A stretch of 23,782 nt of DNA from a virus: positions 1 through 23,782 of IMG/VR virus record IMGVR_UViG_3300030328_000574; one strand, given 5' to 3'. The notes under the pieces are model-generated. The model made no database searches, was not told where the DNA came from, and saw nothing but the letters and a program-made list of their open reading frames with translations. Below, one piece after another: positions 17,512-23,782 of this stretch (its first letter is position 1; each line of letters starts with the position of its first letter). The translations under genes and the position numbers were made by a program.

Positions 17512-19110
17512 ATGGCATTAACAAAAATAGATGACAGAGGTTTGACGACTCCAATCGACCTCTTAGATAACGAAAAGATTAGGTTTGGAACAGGTAATGA
17601 TTTAGAGCTTTACCATGATGGATCTCATTCGTACATTAAAGATGCTGGTACTGGTGATCTTCGGATACTAAGCAGTGAATTAAATATTCAAAATGCAGCA
17701 GGTACAGAAACACAAGCTTATTTTGCTGAAGATGGTGCAGTTGCTTTATACTATGATGGCACTAAAACTTTTGAAACAGTTCAGTACGGTGCGAAGGCAG
17801 GTTCTGAGTTAAGTCTTTATCATCAAAGTGGTAATAGTTATATAAAGAACGATACTGGTAATTTACATATAGGATCAAATGGATTTATTGCTATTTATGG
17901 TGGTAATGATTATGGTGAAACTGCTGCCAAATTTATTAATGATGGAGCCGTAGAACTCTATTACGACAACAGCAAGAAGTTTGAGACATTTTCAGAAGGT
18001 ACATCTACAACAGGTCGTGCAACTATTACCTACGCAGGTAGTTCTAGTGGAAAAACTACTTTAACGCTTGGTGCTAATAACAGCTCAGGCTCAACATCCT
18101 TAACAGATAGTACGAGTAAAGGAGCCAGAGTAGGTGTTTACCATTATACAAACGCCGAACAACCTGCAGCTATATTTTATGCAGTTGGAAGTGACACCAC
18201 AAACCAAGTTAATTATGGTGGTGGAACCTCATGGATGAATGCAGCAACACATCATAAGTTCTTTACTGCTGATGATATTACAACTACGTCTGGTTCAGAA
18301 AGATTAAGAATTGATGGTAATGGAAGAGTTTCTATAAATACACAAACACCTCATTGCTCTAATTACGGAGTACATATAAAAACAGGTGATTCAGGTGTTA
18401 CCTCTGCTTCTACAAATAGAGACGATATCTTTATCGAGGGTGTCGATCATACGGGTATAACAATATCTACAGCAAACAATAAAACGGGTGGCATTGGATT
18501 TGATGATCCTGATGGTAATAGGGGAAGGGTTCAATATTCCCATTCTTCTGACAAGATGCAGATATACACTTCAGGTACAAACTCATTTGAGTTTACGGAT
18601 GATCTAGATATTCTCGACGGAAACCTAAAAGTAGCAAACGGTCATGGTATTGACTTTAGTGCTACAAGTGACGGTACTGGTAACAGTCAAGATGAGATTT
18701 TTACAGATTATGAAAAAGGTCTATGGGTTCCTACAGCGAGTGATGGTTGTGATGGATTAACATACGCTGCTTCTAGATGTGTGTACACGCTAATTGGAAA
18801 AAAGGTAACTCTATGGGCCAAAATTTCTAACCCTACCAATGTAGATGCTGATACTTTTCAAATAGGTGGATTACCTTTTACCCCTGCTGACCACACTATT
18901 GGTACAGGTATGTTTCATTCGTTTGCTATAACAACAACTAGAACTAACGGTACAGCTCAGCTTAATCCTTTTGTTGTAGCGGCAGGATATAACGTTATTA
19001 GACTTTACTTGAGCGGTCTAGCTGGAGATGATGGTTGGACGGCTATACCTGGCAACTTTGTTACAAGTAATGGAGACATGTACATTACTGTTTCATATTG
19101 GATTGCATAG
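17512..19110 (+). CDS. Second tail-fibre / adhesin-type protein
   Basis: This 532-residue protein starts MALTKIDDRGLTTPIDLLDN, an opening I associate with cyanophage fibre-type proteins, and goes on with the same LYHDGSHSYI and DGAVELYYDN units as the upstream fibre. The C-terminal part (YEKGLWVPTA..., then a beta-rich domain ending MYITVSYWIA) looks like a receptor-binding tip. There is no T7-type anchor and no S74 domain. It starts two bases after the first fibre gene, with GGAGG at 17497-17501 as ribosome site. It could be a second fibre that attaches to the first, a tip extension, or a branch that recognises a different receptor. Cysteines in its C-terminal half are unusual for these fibres. 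Confidence 0.8.
   Translation: MALTKIDDRGLTTPIDLLDNEKIRFGTGNDLELYHDGSHSYIKDAGTGDLRILSSELNIQNAAGTETQAYFAEDGAVALYYDGTKTFETVQYGAKAGSELSLYHQSGNSYIKNDTGNLHIGSNGFIAIYGGNDYGETAAKFINDGAVELYYDNSKKFETFSEGTSTTGRATITYAGSSSGKTTLTLGANNSSGSTSLTDSTSKGARVGVYHYTNAEQPAAIFYAVGSDTTNQVNYGGGTSWMNAATHHKFFTADDITTTSGSERLRIDGNGRVSINTQTPHCSNYGVHIKTGDSGVTSASTNRDDIFIEGVDHTGITISTANNKTGGIGFDDPDGNRGRVQYSHSSDKMQIYTSGTNSFEFTDDLDILDGNLKVANGHGIDFSATSDGTGNSQDEIFTDYEKGLWVPTASDGCDGLTYAASRCVYTLIGKKVTLWAKISNPTNVDADTFQIGGLPFTPADHTIGTGMFHSFAITTTRTNGTAQLNPFVVAAGYNVIRLYLSGLAGDDGWTAIPGNFVTSNGDMYITVSYWIA
17941..17990 (+). repeat. Fibre repeat unit DGAVELYYDN, copy 3 (in second fibre gene)
   Basis: It is identical over 26 bases to copy 2 in the upstream gene. 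A paralogous unit 200 bases upstream (17731-17760, DGAVALYYDG) uses quite different codons, so this block looks recently copied or exchanged. Confidence 0.85.
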
Positions 19111-19148
19111 ACCGTTAGCACGTCTCAAAACTACGCCATAAACCTGTC

Positions 19149-19163
19149 ACGTTCGGAGAACGT
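19149..19163 (+). promoter_or_regulatory. Hairpin overlapping the ribosome site of the next gene
   Basis: ACGTTC-GGA-GAACGT is a perfect six-base-pair inverted repeat. Its GGAG (19155-19158) is the only good Shine-Dalgarno candidate for the ATG at 19170. There is no U-run, so this is not an obvious terminator. The 59-base gap (19111-19169) is one of the few between late genes. Confidence 0.4.
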
Positions 19164-19169
19164 CCCTAA

Positions 19170-19457
19170 ATGGCATTAACAGAAACACAAGAGAACGATA
19201 AGATTGAAATCGTTGGAAAATGGAACATACAGGTAAGAAACGCAACAATCATTAAAAAAGATGGTGTGGAACTTACCCGTACCTTTAAGAGAAAGGTATT
19301 AACACCAGGAACACTTGATGCAAGTGATAACCTAGTTGATACAGATATCAGCGGAGAAGATGCAGACGTACAAGCAATAGCTAACGCTGCATGGACTACA
19401 CAAGTCAAAGCAGACTATAAAGCATTCTTAATAGCAAACAAAGATACAACTCCTTAA
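19170..19457 (+). CDS. Conserved cyanophage protein of 95 residues, function unknown
   Basis: The sequence MALTETQENDKIEIVGKWN...QVRNATIIKKDGVELTRTF followed by LTPGTLDASDNLVDTDIS and DVQAIANAAWTTQVKADYKAF resembles a small soluble protein I have seen repeatedly next to fibre genes in marine cyanophages. It has no signal peptide and no membrane helix; a beta-rich N-terminal half is followed by a helix. Its place after the fibres and immediately before the 102-residue gene (one base apart) suggests a structural or fibre-assembly accessory role, which is not proven. Confidence 0.75.
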   Translation: MALTETQENDKIEIVGKWNIQVRNATIIKKDGVELTRTFKRKVLTPGTLDASDNLVDTDISGEDADVQAIANAAWTTQVKADYKAFLIANKDTTP

Positions 19458-19458
19458 A

Positions 19459-19767
19459 ATGGCAACAAAAACTTGGCAAGTTAACACCCTTCAGCGAGAA
19501 CTAGCAGATGGGTATGTAAATAAAGTTATCTACCGTGTTAACGGTGAAGATGGTACATATAAGTTCAGAGCTACTGGTGAAGTAGATCTTCCTAAGCCTG
19601 ATACTCTAGTACCTTATGGTGATCTAACTGAAGAAGTAGTTCTTGGTTGGGTCAAAGCAAAACTAGATGCAGATAAAGCTGGTACTGTAGCTGCAATTGA
19701 AGCAGCTGTAGAGAACGGCGTAAACGAGCAAAAGACTCCAACTACAGGTGTCGGTAAACCTTGGTAG
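19459..19767 (+). CDS. Conserved cyanophage protein of 102 residues, function unknown
   Basis: It reads MATKTWQVNTLQRELADGYV followed by VIYRVNGEDGTYKFRATGEV and PYGDLTEEVVLGWVKAKLDAD. This small beta-then-helix protein is common in marine cyanophages, usually next to the 95-residue type that also precedes it here. No enzyme motif is visible. The reading frame overlaps the next gene by about 20 bases if that gene starts at GTG 19748. A virion accessory role is inferred from neighbours only. Confidence 0.75.
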   Translation: MATKTWQVNTLQRELADGYVNKVIYRVNGEDGTYKFRATGEVDLPKPDTLVPYGDLTEEVVLGWVKAKLDADKAGTVAAIEAAVENGVNEQKTPTTGVGKPW

Positions 19768-20149
19768 GATAAGAGTACCTACTTCTCCTGAACCTCTACC
19801 TCCAATGAGGATCGAGTTTAAGCCCCCTTCAGCTCGAATACCATCCTATACCCCTATGGTGATCCCTCCGAGCGATCTGGAGGCTCCTGAAGGGGTACAG
19901 GGAGAGGCTAAGGAAGAGGCACCGTCTGCTCCTAGCGTACAGCTACCTGTTATTGATATACAGATGCCGTTACCTACTGCAGAAGTAGTAGCAACTGCTA
20001 CCTATGCAGCCGTGGCAGCTGTAGCAACAACCACCCTAGCTACACCTTTCTTTGATCAAATAAAAAAGAAACTACAGAAATTCATTCAAGGTAAAATTGA
20101 CAAATGGAAGCAATCGAAGAAAAACAAAAAGGATTCTTTGGTAAATTAA
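19748..20149 (+). CDS. Proline-rich protein with one hydrophobic segment
   Basis: The 133 residues are a Pro/Glu-rich N-terminal half (PTSPEPLPPMRIEFKPPSAR, VIPPSDLEAPEGVQ), then an Ala/Val/Thr-rich hydrophobic helix (about residues 80-102, VVATATYAAVAAVATTTLA), then a very basic tail (KKKLQKF...KWKQSKKNKKD). Proteins with this layout occur in cyanophage fibre-to-terminase regions, function unknown. The start is GTG at 19748, 20 bases inside the previous gene; a shorter form from ATG 19805 is possible. The end overlaps the next gene by 46 bases. A membrane-attached structural or lysis accessory role is possible. Confidence 0.7.
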   Translation: MSVNLGRIRVPTSPEPLPPMRIEFKPPSARIPSYTPMVIPPSDLEAPEGVQGEAKEEAPSAPSVQLPVIDIQMPLPTAEVVATATYAAVAAVATTTLATPFFDQIKKKLQKFIQGKIDKWKQSKKNKKDSLVN

Positions 20150-20388
20150 AAGATGCCGCTGAAGACCAAGAACACCAAATACAAATCTTAGGTACATTTG
20201 TCAGGCTTGGTGTTGTAGTTTGGAGTGGTTTTATTATTACGTTAAACTATGTAGAAATACCTATGATTAAGAAAAGTCCAGGTGGGGACATAACTTTCCC
20301 TGCCAGTATTTTTACTGGAGCTTTAGCTACGTTCGGGTTGACTACTGGTAACGGTAATAATAATAAAAAGGATAAACCGAAAACATGA
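20104..20388 (+). CDS. Small membrane protein, possible holin
   Basis: The 94-residue protein has a charged, helical N-terminus (MEAIEEKQKGFFGKLKDAAEDQEHQ), a transmembrane segment (FVRLGVVVWSGFIITLNYV, about residues 32-50), a short polar loop, a second hydrophobic stretch (FPASIFTGALATFGLTTG) and a polar Lys-rich tail. Two spans, small size and a position between fibre and small terminase are what T7 shows for the holin gp17.5, but the sequence has no direct family mark. The protein is otherwise a recurrent cyanophage hypothetical. It overlaps both neighbours (46 bases upstream, 4 bases downstream). Confidence 0.7.
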   Translation: MEAIEEKQKGFFGKLKDAAEDQEHQIQILGTFVRLGVVVWSGFIITLNYVEIPMIKKSPGGDITFPASIFTGALATFGLTTGNGNNNKKDKPKT

Positions 20389-20756
20389 AGAAATGGCTAG
20401 TACTCTTATTACTGGCATCACCCACGGTAGCAAGAGCAGAATTAGTAACCCCAAATTTCACCCAGGGTTCGATGAACAGTACAACGACAACGACCCAAGA
20501 AATCGTCGAGGAAATAACGACGACCACTTATGGGTCTGCATTAAACAAATGGAGTGGGGAAAACATAACCCATACATCAGCCTCTTCAGGAGGTATTGTA
20601 GATACAGATTCAGTATTTACCCTACATACAGCTGGAGATCCTTTCACTTTAGAGATAGTAGAAAGAGCAGCCAGCCAAGTCCTATCCGTAGAAGTAATCG
20701 ACAGAGAAATCGACGTTACTGCTACTACGGTCTCCTTATCAGTCTTCTCGCAATAG
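20385..20756 (+). CDS. Secreted small protein with signal peptide (cyanophage type)
   Basis: The 123-residue protein begins with a clear signal peptide (MKKWLVLLLLASPTVARA, cleavage after ARA near residue 18). The mature part is Thr-rich (ELVTPNFTQGSMNSTTTTTQ) and ends in SLSVFSQ. I recall this protein, including that ending, from other cyanophages, where it stands directly upstream of the next signal-peptide protein. Function is unknown; export would place it in the periplasm or outer membrane during infection or in the virion. It overlaps the previous gene by four bases, and the following gene overlaps its 3' end extensively in another frame. Confidence 0.8.
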   Translation: MKKWLVLLLLASPTVARAELVTPNFTQGSMNSTTTTTQEIVEEITTTTYGSALNKWSGENITHTSASSGGIVDTDSVFTLHTAGDPFTLEIVERAASQVLSVEVIDREIDVTATTVSLSVFSQ

Positions 20757-21448
20757 CACCAGTTCGTGCTGAAGAAGGTGATAGGAATGTTAGTAATCCA
20801 GTGGCTGCAGCTACAGGTAATGTAACTAATCAAGCTGTACAATTCCAGAATAATGGAGCACCGTCAAGACAGCATTACGGTCCTAATATAAGCTGTAATG
20901 GAAGTACGATGACGTTCTCTCCATTCTATATGGGGAATCAAACAACTCCATTTGATGAGACTATGACACAGCAAACTTACACTGTAGCTGAGAACTGGGG
21001 ATTCCAAGTTAACTTTATGGTACCTCTTGATAAAAAAGGACTACAACAATGTAGAGATATGGCAACTAGACAGGAAGAGAAGATGAGATTAGATTATGAA
21101 TTAGTTAGAGTCTTAAAGTGTGCAGAACTGCAACAGAAAGGATTCATGCTAAAACCATTAACTCGTGTGTCTCAGATGTGTAGTGATGTTATACCTATAA
21201 AGACTTGGGAGAAAGCTAAGAAGAAAGTATTGAAATGTAATACTCCACCTAAACCGTGGTATAAGCCATGGAGTAAACCTAAAGAAACATGTAACATGAG
21301 TTCACTAACTCTACAAAGAAAGGATACAACTCCTAACCTAGATGGTCCTAATGACCTTCAACCTGAAGTAAAGACTTCACGCATCATTGAAAAAGAAGCT
21401 GTAAAACCAGCACCTAAAAAAACATCCAAGAAATCCACTGAAGAATAA
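20684..21448 (+). CDS. Signal-peptide protein with non-standard start, overlapping the upstream gene
   Basis: The conserved part begins EEGDRNVSNPVAAATGNVTN and runs on through SCNGSTMTFSPFYMGN and NWGFQVNFMVPLD to a Lys/Pro-rich C-terminus; the pattern is familiar from cyanophages, function unknown. A hydrophobic signal-like segment (YYGLLISLLAIAPVRA) precedes EEG, but it lies inside the 3' end of the upstream gene in another frame. No ATG, GTG or TTG occurs in frame between the ATG at 20549 and this segment. The first normal start after it is GTG 20801, which would remove the signal. I list an ATC (20684) as a tentative start. The alternatives are ATG 20393 or 20549 (very Arg-rich extension), a -1 shift from the upstream gene, or a mutated start. 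Confidence 0.7.
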   Translation: MRRSNRQRNRRYCYYGLLISLLAIAPVRAEEGDRNVSNPVAAATGNVTNQAVQFQNNGAPSRQHYGPNISCNGSTMTFSPFYMGNQTTPFDETMTQQTYTVAENWGFQVNFMVPLDKKGLQQCRDMATRQEEKMRLDYELVRVLKCAELQQKGFMLKPLTRVSQMCSDVIPIKTWEKAKKKVLKCNTPPKPWYKPWSKPKETCNMSSLTLQRKDTTPNLDGPNDLQPEVKTSRIIEKEAVKPAPKKTSKKSTEE

Positions 21449-21603
21449 TGATCCTAATTATCAAGCCCATCCTTTTCGCCTTCTTGAAATCAGATTCAGT
21501 AAAGAAGCTCGTAGTAGATCTACTAGAAGCTTACGTTGCTAGAACTGATAATAAATTAGATGACCAAGCATTAGAAATTGTTAAAAAGAAACTACTAAGC
21601 TAA
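21448..21603 (+). CDS. 51-residue mini-protein with hydrophobic N-terminus (cyanophage type)
   Basis: It begins MILIIKPILFAFLKSDSVKK, continues LVVDLLEAYVARTDNKLDDQ and ends VKKKLLS. The amphipathic, partly hydrophobic start could insert in or lie on a membrane. The pattern occurs in other marine cyanophages next to the genes found upstream here. Its start overlaps the previous stop (TAATG), and its stop overlaps the next start the same way. Function is unknown. Confidence 0.7.
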   Translation: MILIIKPILFAFLKSDSVKKLVVDLLEAYVARTDNKLDDQALEIVKKKLLS

Positions 21604-21683
21604 TGGCTACAACTTACAATGAGGATGGTACTGAAACCAAATCCATAAGAGAAAGACAAGAAGCTAAGAAAAAGAATGGCTAA
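21603..21683 (+). CDS. 26-residue charged mini-ORF
   Basis: The peptide MATTYNEDGTETKSIRERQE plus a Lys-rich end (AKKKNG) is coupled to the preceding ORF by TAATG and overlaps the start of the small terminase gene by eight bases. The arrangement supports translation, perhaps as a ribosome-handover leader for the terminase gene, but the peptide is short and I do not recognise it. Confidence 0.5.
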   Translation: MATTYNEDGTETKSIRERQEAKKKNG

Positions 21684-21918
21684 AGCTAAAGAAGAGAAGT
21701 TTGATGAACTTCATAACCTTGTCACTAACGAATTCCTTAAGAGGGTTCGTAGTGGCGAGGCTACTACCCAAGATTTAAAAGCAGCGTGTGACTGGTTAAA
21801 AACTAATGATATTACTGGTGTAGCTCTAGAAGGTACTCCATTAGCTAAGTTAGCTTCAATCATACCTAAAGTAGACCCTGAACTCGTACAACATAGACTC
21901 TATGGCAGAACTAGGTAA
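21676..21918 (+). CDS. Terminase small subunit (T7 gp18-like)
   Basis: The 80-residue protein KFDELHNLVTNEFLKRVRSG...TTQDLKAACDWLKTNDITGV...PLAKLASIIPKVDPELVQ has the layout of T7-type small terminase subunits (T7 gp18, 89 residues), which bind concatemer DNA and help the large subunit cut and package it. The gene occupies the expected place, before the large subunit. It overlaps the preceding mini-ORF by eight bases and the following gene by 17, so these packaging genes are coupled. Confidence 0.85.
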   Translation: MAKAKEEKFDELHNLVTNEFLKRVRSGEATTQDLKAACDWLKTNDITGVALEGTPLAKLASIIPKVDPELVQHRLYGRTR

Positions 21919-22150
21919 GACAGCTCGGCATTATAAGAAGAATGCTAAATCGAGAGCTAAACACGTTAAAGATAATAGTCCTGGTGGAAAGTATGCTCAT
22001 TCTAATGAGTATAAGAGAGCACACGGTAAAGCCAGAGAAAAACTAAAAATTAGATCCTCTAGTGTAGATGCTTCTAAACAACCAGACGGTTCGTACAAAG
22101 CAGAGAGCCGTAAGGCTAACAGAGCTAGAGGTGGAGCGAAGAAGAGGTAA
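21902..22150 (+). CDS. Small highly basic protein
   Basis: The 82 residues are rich in Lys/Arg throughout (MAELGKTARHYKKNAKSRAK; ends ESRKANRARGGAKKR), with a PDGSY-type turn near the end. The KANRARGGAKK ending recalls basic cyanophage hypotheticals that carry SxANRAR motifs. DNA or RNA binding is likely from charge alone. Its position between the terminase subunits would suit a packaging accessory, which is an inference. It overlaps the small-terminase end by 17 bases and the following start by one base (TAATG). Confidence 0.7.
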   Translation: MAELGKTARHYKKNAKSRAKHVKDNSPGGKYAHSNEYKRAHGKAREKLKIRSSSVDASKQPDGSYKAESRKANRARGGAKKR

Positions 22151-23634
22151 TGGATAAGAATACTGGATTTCATCCTTACGGTCAATTTGTAGAAGCTGCA
22201 TTCCCTGAAAGTGATAGAGATATAGTTCCACTTACTTGGAAGGATGGGACTACTACATACAATTACAGAGGTAATGAATACCTTACTGAAGAAGAAGCTA
22301 TAGCAGCTAGAGATGGTCCAGCTTGGGGTAAGAAGGCTGTAGAATTTGCAGGTAAAACTTTAATGAGTTCTCCAACTATTAATACTATAGTTAATAAAGC
22401 TGGACCTATAGTTGGTAAAGCATTAGGAAATAAAACTGTACAGGATGCTATGACAATGCCTGGTGAAGATACAGTAGTACCACTTATAGGTGATTCATTT
22501 GTTCAATACGGGTTTCCTAGAATTGCAGGTGAAGGTTTAGGTTATGGTCTCTATCCTGGTCCTGAGAATCCAACAAAATTTGACCCAGGAAATGTTGAAA
22601 AGATATTTAATGCTACTAGAAAAGGTAACTCACTTATTGATGCAGGTACTGGTGCAGTTATACGGAATAACGATGGAATTGTAGATAATAGTGTTTTTAA
22701 AATAACTGGTTCTAATTCTGGAGCACTACCAGAAGGTATTTCTGCTAGAGAATGGTTTAAAAGAGTTGATGAAGATATAGTAAAAGAAGAAGTACTATCT
22801 CAAGGTGGTACTGAATTTCAAGCTAAACAAATATATAGAGATCATCAGAAAAAACTAACTGGAAAAAAAGGTATAAAAGCTACTATCAAAGAACTTAATG
22901 ATATGTGGAATCTTTGGGAACCAAATACTCAGATAAAATTAGTTAGCGATACTGAAACTGGTGGTAAAAAAATGATGATGATGACTAAAACAGGTAATGT
23001 TAAAACTTGGGAATTTGACCATGATCATATACAAGCAGTAATCAATACAAACCGTCCTGAAGGTGGTTTAAGAGGAGCAGATATGGCAGCGAACATAGAA
23101 ATAATGTTTAGAGCCATGAATAGAGAAAAGAGTAATGTATTTGAATTAGATGAAAGATTATTACGTGAACTAGGCGTTCCATATGATTTTAAAGAGTATA
23201 TTTTTAATAAATTAAACCCTGATCTAGTGCCAGAAAGTATCCCGCAACGATGGAAAGAAGTATTTAGTAAAAGTATACTAAATGATTATTATGAATTAAA
23301 ACCTAATACTCCTACATCTAAACATAATGCATTAATGGGTAGATTAATTAGGAAATATAAAAAAGTATTTACTAATAAACAACTATTAGCAGATATAGAA
23401 TATTTAGAAGATATACCATTTTGGAAGAAATACCCTCCAAATGAAATACCTAAATGGGCACAAACTCTAGAACTTCCGAACGATCCTCTTACCGATAAAT
23501 TCTGGAATCAATTACCTCCAAAAGCAAAGAAAAGATGGGAAAATATGGTCAGAAGAAAGCATCAAGAATTGAAATTTGAAATGGAAGGATATAAACCATC
23601 TAAAGGTAGATATAGAATTAAACCAGATGATTAA
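22150..23634 (+). CDS. HNH-like (beta-beta-alpha-metal) nuclease-motif protein between the terminase genes
   Basis: The 494-residue protein has no whole-length family that I recognise. Residues 286-330 read WEFDHDHIQAVIN...GGLRGADMAANIEIMF..MNREKSN, which fits the HNH pattern: DHDH (290-293), the central Asn (Asn315) and the final Asn-x-x-Lys (Asn324, Lys327). No cysteine zinc ligands are present, unlike T4 endonuclease VII. The N-terminal 240 residues are Gly-rich (YNYRGNEYLTEEEA, then PGEDTVVPLIGDSFVQ), and the C-terminal part is basic and Trp/Pro-rich. It starts by TAATG overlap with the basic gene and ends by TAATG overlap with the large terminase. In other phages HNH proteins beside terminase assist DNA cutting; a homing role is less likely because the gene is in-line and coupled. 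Confidence 0.6.
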   Translation: MDKNTGFHPYGQFVEAAFPESDRDIVPLTWKDGTTTYNYRGNEYLTEEEAIAARDGPAWGKKAVEFAGKTLMSSPTINTIVNKAGPIVGKALGNKTVQDAMTMPGEDTVVPLIGDSFVQYGFPRIAGEGLGYGLYPGPENPTKFDPGNVEKIFNATRKGNSLIDAGTGAVIRNNDGIVDNSVFKITGSNSGALPEGISAREWFKRVDEDIVKEEVLSQGGTEFQAKQIYRDHQKKLTGKKGIKATIKELNDMWNLWEPNTQIKLVSDTETGGKKMMMMTKTGNVKTWEFDHDHIQAVINTNRPEGGLRGADMAANIEIMFRAMNREKSNVFELDERLLRELGVPYDFKEYIFNKLNPDLVPESIPQRWKEVFSKSILNDYYELKPNTPTSKHNALMGRLIRKYKKVFTNKQLLADIEYLEDIPFWKKYPPNEIPKWAQTLELPNDPLTDKFWNQLPPKAKKRWENMVRRKHQELKFEMEGYKPSKGRYRIKPDD

Positions 23635-23782
23635 TGAATAACGTATTACTAGCTTTAAAAGACGACTTTAAGCTGTTCCTACAAGCTCTGTGGGAACAAC
23701 TCGACCTTCCATCTCCTACAAGAGCACAGTACTCTATCGCAGACTACTTACAACATGGACCAAAAAGATTACAGATCCAAGC
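23634..23782 (+). CDS. Terminase large subunit, N-terminal fragment (T7 gp19-like), cut by the window end
   Basis: The first 49 codons match the opening of T7 gp19: LKDDFKLFLQALWEQLDLPS, PTRAQYSIADYL, HGPKRLQIQA, the segment just before the Walker A region (QAFRGIGKS in T7), which would lie beyond the window. The ATG overlaps the upstream stop (TAATG at 23632-23636). The large subunit is the ATPase and nuclease that drives DNA into the prohead. Confidence 0.9.
   Translation, partial: MNNVLLALKDDFKLFLQALWEQLDLPSPTRAQYSIADYLQHGPKRLQIQ

Noticed and set aside
20393-20683. Real coding of the long Arg-rich N-terminal extension of the 351-codon frame
   Set aside because: Its peptide looks like the out-of-frame reading of the upstream signal-peptide gene; coding evidence begins only near the hydrophobic segment. 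It is not fully excluded.

Overview
The window is the late (structural and packaging) arm of an A+T-rich, T7-like cyanophage genome (cyanopodovirus of the Autographiviridae type) that probably infects marine Synechococcus or Prochlorococcus. Three things support this. The gene order follows T7 genes 10-11-12-(14-15-16)-17-...-18-19. The window opens with a photosystem II D1 gene (psbA), a host-derived gene typical of marine cyanophages. It also carries several small proteins that I know only from cyanophages. All supported genes lie on the + strand and are tightly packed, often joined by stop/start overlaps (TAATG) or a few bases.

Layout. Bases 1-602 hold the 3' part of psbA, which looks to have lost 32 internal codons. 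Bases 607-1120 are a block of four mini-genes. Between the first and second lies a compact RNA pseudoknot that resembles the cyanobacterial glutamine ('Downstream-peptide') riboswitch class. A hairpin with a U-run lies inside the fourth mini-gene. The major capsid protein follows (1241-2377) and ends at a strong UUCG-loop terminator, as T7 gene 10 does. Then come the two tail tube proteins (2429-6084), three internal virion / ejection proteins (6088-13780) and two tail-fibre-type genes (13790-19110); the first fibre ends in a self-cleaving S74 chaperone domain. Bases 19170-21683 hold small cyanophage-specific genes: two small conserved proteins, a proline-rich protein with a hydrophobic segment, a small membrane protein that might be the holin, two secreted or signal-peptide proteins and two mini-ORFs. 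The packaging block closes the window: terminase small subunit (21676-21918), a small basic protein, a 494-residue protein with an HNH-like nuclease motif, and the first 49 codons of the large terminase.

How it works together. Late in infection the phage would make D1 to sustain photosynthesis in the infected cell, build the capsid, tail tube, ejection apparatus and fibres, and then package DNA with the terminase. The least ordinary points are the riboswitch-like pseudoknot in front of a micro-peptide gene, the internally deleted psbA, a signal-peptide gene with no normal start codon that is buried in its upstream neighbour, the HNH-type protein between the terminase genes, and near-identical unusual-codon repeat blocks shared by the two fibre genes. 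No tRNA, rRNA, CRISPR array, transposon or integrase is visible. There is no gene-free stretch over 300 bases.
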